From Bifidobacterium breve (GTDB lineage Bacteria; Actinomycetota; Acidimicrobiia; Acidimicrobiales; Ilumatobacteraceae), in NCBI GenBank assembly GCA_945869715.1, contig CAMBPP010000003.1, positions 1-35,032 of the forward strand: a DNA stretch of 35,032 nucleotides. The letters run 5' to 3'. Shown in pieces: positions 30,405 through 35,032 of this stretch. Within the stretch, counting starts at the first letter, position 1. The number at the start of each line of letters is the position of its first letter. The position numbers were made by a program, and so were the translations under genes. The notes under the pieces were generated by a model. It was not told the origin of the DNA. It ran no database searches and saw nothing but the letters and a program-made list of their open reading frames with translations.

Positions 30405-31046
30405 AAGTCCAATTGGGCAGCTCACGCCCGTTCCACCAATACCGCAATAACCATTGGGGTTCTTTGCTAAATACTGTTGGTGATATGGCTCTGCGTAATA
30501 AAAAGTTTCTGCCGTTGCAATTTCAGTGGTAATTGCGCCATACCCCGCGGCCTTCAACTGCTCTTCATACACGCCACAACTCTGCTCGGCGCTCTTGAGT
30601 TGGTCTGCATTCGTTGTGTAAATCGCACTGCGGTACTGCGTACCCACATCGTTGCCTTGTCGCATCCCTTGCGTGGGGTCATGTGCTTCCCAAAACACTT
30701 TCAGAAGTTGTTCGAAAGTGATTTGTGCGGGCGCATAAGCAACCAACACCACTTCTGTGTGCCCAGTGAGACCAGAGCACACTTCTTCATAGGCAGGGTT
30801 GGGTGTGTAACCACCGGCGTAACCCACTGCAGTGGAATACACGCCAGGTATTTTCCAAAACACTCGTTCCGCTCCCCAAAAACATCCCAAAGCAAACACG
30901 GCTGTTTCTGTTCCACTTGGCCACGGCGCCACCAAAGGCGCATCGAGTACAAAATGTTTTTCAGGAATGGGCATGAACTGGTCGGTTCTGCCCGGAAGCG
31001 CATTCGCTTCTTCCACCATCAGTGCTTTTTGCCTACCGAAGTTCAT
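30396..31046 (-). CDS. msrA: Peptide methionine (S)-sulfoxide reductase
   Basis: MsrA repairs oxidised methionine in proteins using thioredoxin. The 216-residue protein has the catalytic GCFWGAERVFW motif (Cys55) and the family stretches GVYSTAVGYAGGYTPNPAYEEVCSGLTGHTE and HDPTQGMRQGNDVGTQYRSAIY. A C-terminal cysteine in GVSCPIGL is the likely resolving residue. The N-terminal extension of about 45 residues resembles that of the longer E. coli form. ATG at 31046 lies seven bases after TAGCAT; an in-frame start at 31064 is less likely. It is divergent from the dioxygenase-like gene. Confidence 0.96.
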   Translation of the reverse strand: MNFGRQKALMVEEANALPGRTDQFMPIPEKHFVLDAPLVAPWPSGTETAVFALGCFWGAERVFWKIPGVYSTAVGYAGGYTPNPAYEEVCSGLTGHTEVVLVAYAPAQITFEQLLKVFWEAHDPTQGMRQGNDVGTQYRSAIYTTNADQLKSAEQSCGVYEEQLKAAGYGAITTEIATAETFYYAEPYHQQYLAKNPNGYCGIGGTGVSCPIGLTL

Positions 31047-31053
31047 AGAGCAG

Positions 31054-31063
31054 ATGCTAGACA
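31054..31063. promoter_or_regulatory. Overlapping divergent -10 elements for msrA and the dioxygenase-like gene
   Basis: Minus-strand TAGCAT (31059-31054) lies seven bases before the msrA ATG. Plus-strand TAGACA (31058-31063), a weaker match, lies six bases before the ATG at 31070. The hexamers share two base pairs, so the two promoters could not be occupied together. Confidence 0.4.
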
Positions 31064-31069
31064 AGGTTC

Positions 31070-31918
31070 ATGCCTGCTGCGTCACCCACCGTCTTTTTCG
31101 GTCACGGAAGCCCAATGAATGCCATTGAAAACAATGCGTTCACCAACGATTGGGCCGATTTCGGCGAACGTTTTGTTTCGTCGAATTCAAGTCATTTGAA
31201 GCGCAGGGAATCAGAAAACGTGAGAAGTGAGACTCCCGTTTACCCGAATGCTGTTTTGGTGATCTCTGCCCACTGGACCACACAGGGAATTTGCGTGGCA
31301 ACGAACCCAAAGCCGCGCACCATTCACGATTACTCAGGTTTCCCGCCCGAGCTTTCACAAGTGGACTACCCTGCGCCTGGTTCTCCTGCCCTAGCGCAAC
31401 ATGTCATCAACTTATTACGAGAATTCGTAGCTCCCGAACCCATTTGCGCCACAACCAGTTGGGGTCTTGATCACGGAACATGGTCAGTGCTACGCCACGT
31501 CTTGCCGAAAGCCAACGTTGCTGTCGTTCAAATGTCAATTGATATTTCAAAACCTGCAGTATGGCACCTGCAAGTTGCACGCAAGTTACAAACGCTGCGC
31601 GACTACCAAGTGCTTATTGTGGGTAGTGGAAATATTGTGCACAACTTAGGTGCAATCAACTGGACCGACAATGCAGAACCGCACCCATCAAGCATTGGCT
31701 TTCACAAATACATTGTTGAAGCGATCAATAACGACGACATTGATGCCATTGTGAACTACGCAAGCCACCCCGACGCGGCGTATGCGGTTCCTACACCAGA
31801 ACACTTCTTGCCACTGCTCTACGTTCTCGGTGCACGGCGCCCCAATGAAGCGCCGCACACCGTGACCGATGGTTTCGTCTATTCGTCGCTGTCTATGTAC
31901 AGCATTGCGTTTGGCTGA
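31070..31918 (+). CDS. Class III extradiol dioxygenase-like protein (DODA/YgiD family)
   Basis: This 282-residue protein belongs to the LigB-fold DODA-type family (4,5-DOPA dioxygenase, E. coli YgiD). Expected metal and acid-base histidines are His12 in FFGHGSPMNAIE, His68 in VLVISAHWTTQG, His135 in WGLDHGTWSVLRH and His191 in GNIVHNLG. The family opens catechol rings with Fe(II) or Zn(II); the physiological substrate here is unknown. A stretch of about 20 polar residues (about 38-58, SNSSHLKRRESENVRSETP) before the first core strand looks longer than usual. ATG at 31070 is 23 bases from the msrA start. Confidence 0.9.
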   Translation: MPAASPTVFFGHGSPMNAIENNAFTNDWADFGERFVSSNSSHLKRRESENVRSETPVYPNAVLVISAHWTTQGICVATNPKPRTIHDYSGFPPELSQVDYPAPGSPALAQHVINLLREFVAPEPICATTSWGLDHGTWSVLRHVLPKANVAVVQMSIDISKPAVWHLQVARKLQTLRDYQVLIVGSGNIVHNLGAINWTDNAEPHPSSIGFHKYIVEAINNDDIDAIVNYASHPDAAYAVPTPEHFLPLLYVLGARRPNEAPHTVTDGFVYSSLSMYSIAFG

Positions 31919-31958
31919 GTAGCTGGCACTGTTTTGTCGCGCTGGCGCCGCGACGGCA

Positions 31959-31964
31959 TAAAGT
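31959..31964 (+). promoter_or_regulatory. Probable -10 hexamer (TAAAGT) for ppa
   Basis: TAAAGT lies seven bases before the ppa ATG at 31972 and 40 bases after the upstream stop. Confidence 0.45.
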
Positions 31965-31971
31965 GACACCT

Positions 31972-32451
31972 ATGGAAATTGAAATGATCGTTGAAATCCC
32001 CCAGGGTTCGCGCAACAAATATGAAATGGACCATGAAACTGGCGCTATTTGGCTCGACCGCACACTTTTCACGGCCACCCAGTACCCACTCGACTACGGC
32101 TTTTTCCCCCACACCCTCGGTGAAGACGGCGACCCGCTTGACGCACTCATTTTATTGCCCCAGCCCACCTTTCCTGGCTGCCACATGTGGGCTCGCCCCA
32201 TTGGCGTGTTCTGGATGACCGATGAAAAAGGCCCCGACGCCAAAGTGCTCTGCGTACCGTCACGCGATGCCCGTTATGCCCACTACCGCGACCTCTCCGA
32301 CGCCCCCGACTTTCTGCTCGCCGAAATTGCCAACTTTTTCGAGGTCTACAAACTCATTGAGCCCAACAAGGAATCCACCGTGGGTGGCTGGAATGGTGCA
32401 GCGGAAGCAGAAAAAGAAATCGCCGCAGCAATTGCCCGCTACGTTCCATAA
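31972..32451 (+). CDS. ppa: Inorganic pyrophosphatase (family I)
   Basis: Ppa hydrolyses pyrophosphate and so pulls biosynthetic reactions forward. The 159-residue protein is of normal size. It shows EIPQGSRNKYEMDHETG, LDYGFFPHTLGEDGDPLDALIL (with the DxDPxD metal motif), and KVLCVPSRDARYAHYRDL followed by the C-terminal FFEVYKLIEPNKES. ATG at 31972 lies seven bases after TAAAGT and gives MEIEMIVEIPQGS; an in-frame start three codons earlier is not needed. It is followed after three bases by the thiolase-like gene, so the two are probably co-transcribed. Confidence 0.97.
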   Translation: MEIEMIVEIPQGSRNKYEMDHETGAIWLDRTLFTATQYPLDYGFFPHTLGEDGDPLDALILLPQPTFPGCHMWARPIGVFWMTDEKGPDAKVLCVPSRDARYAHYRDLSDAPDFLLAEIANFFEVYKLIEPNKESTVGGWNGAAEAEKEIAAAIARYVP

Positions 32452-32454
32452 ATC

Positions 32455-33621
32455 ATGAGCATTCGCGGCAGAGCTTTCATTGCAGGGGCATATGAACACC
32501 CACTGCGCACCATTCCCAACAAAACTGCGCAACAAGTGCATGGCGAAGTTGCTGCTGGTGCACTTGCCGATGCTGGTCTTTCTTTTTCCGATGTTGATGC
32601 CTATTTCTGCGCTGGCGATGCACCGGGCTTCGGTGCATTGTCGATGGCTGAGTACTTAGGGCTTCAACTCACACACATTGACAACACAGAAACCGGTGGC
32701 TCGTCTTACCTCTTACATGTGCAACATGCTGCCGAAGCAATTGCTGCTGGGCATTGTCATGTTGCGCTCATCACCCTTGCGGGTTTGCCTCGCAGTTCGG
32801 GTGCTGGCATTGGTGGTGCTGGCCGTTTTGGTTCTGCACCTGAAATATCGTTCGAAAACTTCTTTGGTCTCAGCATTGTTGCTGGCTACGCAATGGCCGC
32901 TCGCAGACACATGTACGAATTTGGCACCACGAGCGCACAACTTGCTGAAATTAAAGTTGCCGCTGCGAGTCATGCACAACACAACCCCAATGCATTTTTG
33001 CAAAATGTGGTCACTGTAGAAGAAGTGTTGCAGTCAAAAATGGTGGCCGACCCTTTACACATGCTTGACTGTTGTGTCGTCACTGACGGTGGCGGTGCGC
33101 TTGTTGTGGTGTCACCAGAGGTCGCACACAAACTCTCACGACAAAGCGTTCCTGTGCTCGGTACAGGATTCGCTGTGAAACACGTGAACAACGGTCGTAT
33201 TGACCTCACTCATACGGGTGCAGTGGTGTCTGGCCCTCGCGCATTTGCCGAAGCCGGCCTCACTCCAAGCGATATTCGTTATGCCTCTATATACGACAGT
33301 TTCACCATCACCGTACTCACCACGCTTGAAGACCTCGGCTTTTGTGAAAAAGGAAAAGGCGGTGAGTTTGTTTCCAATGGTGGGCTACAAGCACCTTTTG
33401 GCAAACTCCCGTTCAACACCGACGGCGGCGGGCTGTGCAATAACCACCCCAGCAACCGCGGTGGTATTACCAAAGTCATTGAAGCAGTACGCCAGCTTCG
33501 CAACGAGGCACACCCTGCAGTGCAAGTACCCAATTGCCAATTTGCACTCGCCCATGGAACCGGCGGCAACCTTGCCACTCGCATGGGTTCAGCCACACTC
33601 ATTCTTGGGCAAGAGGTTTAA
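32455..33621 (+). CDS. Thiolase-like protein lacking the nucleophilic cysteine (lipid-transfer/Ltp aldolase-like)
   Basis: This 388-residue protein has the thiolase fold of the SCP-x/Ltp branch. The usual nucleophile loop (ACASG or KVCGSG) reads TETGGSS around residue 82, so the reactive cysteine is absent. Retained stretches are VVTDGGGALVVVS, IYDSFTITVLTTLEDLGF, TDGGGLCNNHPSNRGG and ALAHGTGGNLATRMGSA. Cys-less thiolase homologues that pair with DUF35 proteins include the steroid side-chain aldolase Ltp2, which cleaves a beta-hydroxyacyl-CoA by a retro-aldol reaction. This protein is followed two bases later by a DUF35 gene, the same layout. The activity as an aldolase is inferred; a degraded thiolase is the alternative. 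Confidence 0.82.
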   Translation: MSIRGRAFIAGAYEHPLRTIPNKTAQQVHGEVAAGALADAGLSFSDVDAYFCAGDAPGFGALSMAEYLGLQLTHIDNTETGGSSYLLHVQHAAEAIAAGHCHVALITLAGLPRSSGAGIGGAGRFGSAPEISFENFFGLSIVAGYAMAARRHMYEFGTTSAQLAEIKVAAASHAQHNPNAFLQNVVTVEEVLQSKMVADPLHMLDCCVVTDGGGALVVVSPEVAHKLSRQSVPVLGTGFAVKHVNNGRIDLTHTGAVVSGPRAFAEAGLTPSDIRYASIYDSFTITVLTTLEDLGFCEKGKGGEFVSNGGLQAPFGKLPFNTDGGGLCNNHPSNRGGITKVIEAVRQLRNEAHPAVQVPNCQFALAHGTGGNLATRMGSATLILGQEV

Positions 33622-33623
33622 AA

Positions 33624-34037
33624 ATGTCGTTCTTGCCACTTGCCGATGTTGAAATCAACAATGAAACACAGCCTTTTTGGGATGGTCTGCGCAACAAAAC
33701 CTTGCTGCTTCCCCGCTGCACTTCTTGCACTTCTGTGGTGTGGTATCCGCGCGCTCACTGCCCCGTGTGTTTTTCTACCGAGTTGAAGTGGGAAGAAATG
33801 TCGGGACGCGGCACTATTTACTCCTACAGCATTGTTGCCAAAGGTAATGGCCGCTGGAAAGAGTCTGGCCCTTACATAGTTGCTTACGTTGAACTTGCAG
33901 AAGGCCCGCGCATCCTCACCAACATTGTGGGTGTAGCACCGAGTGAAGTACATATCGATATGCCGGTGACAGCAGTGTTCGACTCTGGCGACGATGGTCG
34001 CGTGTTACTGCGCTTTACTTCTGTAAGTGCCAGCTAG
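33624..34037 (+). CDS. DUF35 zinc-ribbon/OB-fold acyl-CoA-associated protein
   Basis: This 137-residue protein has an N-terminal helix (ETQPFWDGLRNKTLLLPRC), a zinc ribbon with Cys32, Cys35, Cys46 and Cys49, and a C-terminal OB fold (GRGTIYSYSIVAKGNGRWKESGPYIVAYVELAEGPRILTNIVG). This is the ChsH2/DUF35 layout. Such proteins bind the CoA moiety and form complexes with thiolase-like partners. ATG at 33624 lies two bases after the thiolase-like stop, indicating coupling and a stoichiometric complex. Its last 33 bases overlap the end of the convergent acyltransferase gene. Confidence 0.9.
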   Translation: MSFLPLADVEINNETQPFWDGLRNKTLLLPRCTSCTSVVWYPRAHCPVCFSTELKWEEMSGRGTIYSYSIVAKGNGRWKESGPYIVAYVELAEGPRILTNIVGVAPSEVHIDMPVTAVFDSGDDGRVLLRFTSVSAS

Positions 34038-35032
34038 TCGATGCGCCCACTGTGAGCGCATCGCGGGGCGCTCAATGACATACCACGACAGCGCGCTCAA
34101 TAAAAATGTTGCACTCATCGCAAGGGCTAACCGCTCAGTATTTGACAACGTTTCTCCATGTCGTTGAATAATGCGAAACACGGGAATCTGCCAAATGTAT
34201 AAACCGTAGGAAATGACTCCCACCCAGGCAATGGGCTGCCAGCACAAAATGGAAGAAGCGAAAAATACTTTCTGTGCGAGTGCTAAAACAATGACCAAGC
34301 AGGCAATATCAAAGAGCGTCATTCCACCGAACCACATGAACGAACCATCTGCTCGGCCGTACAAAACTATTACGATAACAACGACGACCGCAGGCAAACT
34401 TGCATAGCGAAGCACCATAGGCTTCACCACATTCGTTTTCATCATTAACACGGCACCGAACATGCCAATAATCAAACTTTCAATGCGAGTATCGGTACGA
34501 ATATACGTAGGAAACCAACCAAGATCGTTATAAACGAGCCCTCGTTGAATTGCAAGAATTCCAATACTCAGAATAATGACACCAATTGGCCAATAATGAT
34601 TTCGATTCTTGCGCAAGAGAACAAAGACGAGAATTGGCACTGCAATATAGAACTGTCCTTCAATGGATAAAGACCAAAGTGACACATTGTCAACAAATTG
34701 TGTCATGGGGTTCTTATAAACCGCATAATTCGCATACTGAAGAAACGTTGCTTTGGTCATTGCAAATTCATTTGCTGCCGTTCCCGATAATGGGAAGTCA
34801 TTTCTCACTGCATAAAAATAGTGAGCAACTAAAAATACAGCAACTGCAGGAAATATACGCAATGCCCGGTGCGCATAAAACTTCCGCAAATCAATCTGTC
34901 CACCAGTTTCCTGATCTTGCAGCAAGCGCGACGTAATGAGAAAACCACTCATGACGAAGAACATGTTGACTCCCAGAAACCCGCCGCGCGCAAAAGTACG
35001 GAAAATGCTATATTGCAAGACTCCTGGCGCCG
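34005..35032 (-). CDS. Acyltransferase-3 family membrane protein (N-terminus beyond window)
   Basis: At least 341 residues of an OafA/YrhL-type polytopic acyltransferase are present; the frame stays open to the last base, so the true start lies outside the window. Visible family segments are GGFLGVNMFFVMSGFLITSRLL, RKFYAHRALRIFPA (the conserved R-x-x-RI-P), WSLSIEGQFYIAVPILVF and WVGVISYGLYIWQIPVFRII, with about nine membrane helices. These proteins acylate surface sugars, lipids or peptides. The catalytic histidine expected near the N-terminus is not in the visible part. Only the membrane domain is seen, with no SGNH domain at the C-terminus. The 3' end overlaps the DUF35 gene. Confidence 0.9.
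   Translation of the reverse strand, partial: APGVLQYSIFRTFARGGFLGVNMFFVMSGFLITSRLLQDQETGGQIDLRKFYAHRALRIFPAVAVFLVAHYFYAVRNDFPLSGTAANEFAMTKATFLQYANYAVYKNPMTQFVDNVSLWSLSIEGQFYIAVPILVFVLLRKNRNHYWPIGVIILSIGILAIQRGLVYNDLGWFPTYIRTDTRIESLIIGMFGAVLMMKTNVVKPMVLRYASLPAVVVVIVIVLYGRADGSFMWFGGMTLFDIACLVIVLALAQKVFFASSILCWQPIAWVGVISYGLYIWQIPVFRIIQRHGETLSNTERLALAMSATFLLSALSWYVIERPAMRSQWAHRLAGTYRSKAQ

Noticed and set aside
1..35032. Search for CRISPR arrays, insertion sequences, prophage genes or toxin-antitoxin pairs
   Set aside because: No regularly spaced direct repeats, transposase, integrase or phage genes, or small paired genes of that kind were seen; the tRNA genes show no adjacent integrase or duplicated 3' end.

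Overview
The window looks like a compact, mid-GC actinobacterial chromosome segment, probably from the class Acidimicrobiia. That placement is my inference. It rests on an acyl-CoA carboxylase epsilon-like subunit behind a carboxyltransferase beta subunit, a lysC gene with an internal beta-subunit start as in Corynebacterium, a secreted TAP-type lipoprotein peptidase, Thr-rich linkers on exported proteins, and many start codons placed 6 to 9 bases after a TANNNT hexamer, as expected for leaderless mRNAs. Genes are packed on both strands, gaps are almost all under 70 bases, and I see no mobile element, prophage or CRISPR array.

Layout. Bases 1-5500: the end of an unknown gene, a divergent receiver-domain protein, the aspartate-pathway genes lysC and asd with a methyltransferase gene between them, a membrane-anchored cyclophilin and a PtpB-like phosphatase. 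Bases 5540-9800: 3-hydroxyacyl-CoA dehydrogenase, aat, an ethylmalonyl-CoA mutase-type B12 mutase and a convergent 2OG-oxygenase-like gene. Bases 9820-16220: LysM protein, polyprenyl synthase, xseB, xseA and an ABC exporter on the minus strand, then a divergent TAP-like lipoprotein. Bases 16229-17994: a strong terminator, tRNA-Ser(CGA), tadA, tRNA-Ser(GGA), the SRP RNA and a 5'-3' exonuclease. Bases 18018-23315: a SnoaL-like protein, a prepilin peptidase, methylmalonyl/ethylmalonyl-CoA epimerase and crotonyl-CoA carboxylase/reductase, divergent from an acetyl-CoA acetyltransferase and a CLC transporter. Bases 23304-27437: recR, dnaX and a CopC/CopD-like membrane protein. Bases 27485-35032: acyl-CoA carboxylase beta and epsilon, a class III CoA-transferase, msrA, an extradiol-dioxygenase-like protein, pyrophosphatase, a thiolase-like/DUF35 pair and an acyltransferase-3 gene cut by the window end.

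How it fits together. Thiolase, 3-hydroxybutyryl-CoA dehydrogenase, Ccr, epimerase, Ecm and a propionyl-CoA-carboxylase-type beta subunit are six steps of the ethylmalonyl-CoA pathway for assimilating acetyl-CoA without isocitrate lyase. They lie in several transcription units within about 24 kb. The crotonase, methylsuccinyl-CoA dehydrogenase, mesaconyl-CoA hydratase and malyl-CoA lyase are not in the window. The tadA, tRNA-Ser, SRP RNA and dnaX-recR genes are a stretched version of an arrangement known from Firmicutes.

The observations most worth a second look are the internal lysC start with a near-perfect Shine-Dalgarno sequence, the perfect 15-base palindrome at the ecm start codon, the dense leaderless-type promoters, a tRNA whose CCA end shares a base with the tadA start codon, a CLC protein resembling the fluoride-exporting subclass, and a Cys-less thiolase paired with a DUF35 protein. 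I found no clear, wholly undescribed multi-gene system.
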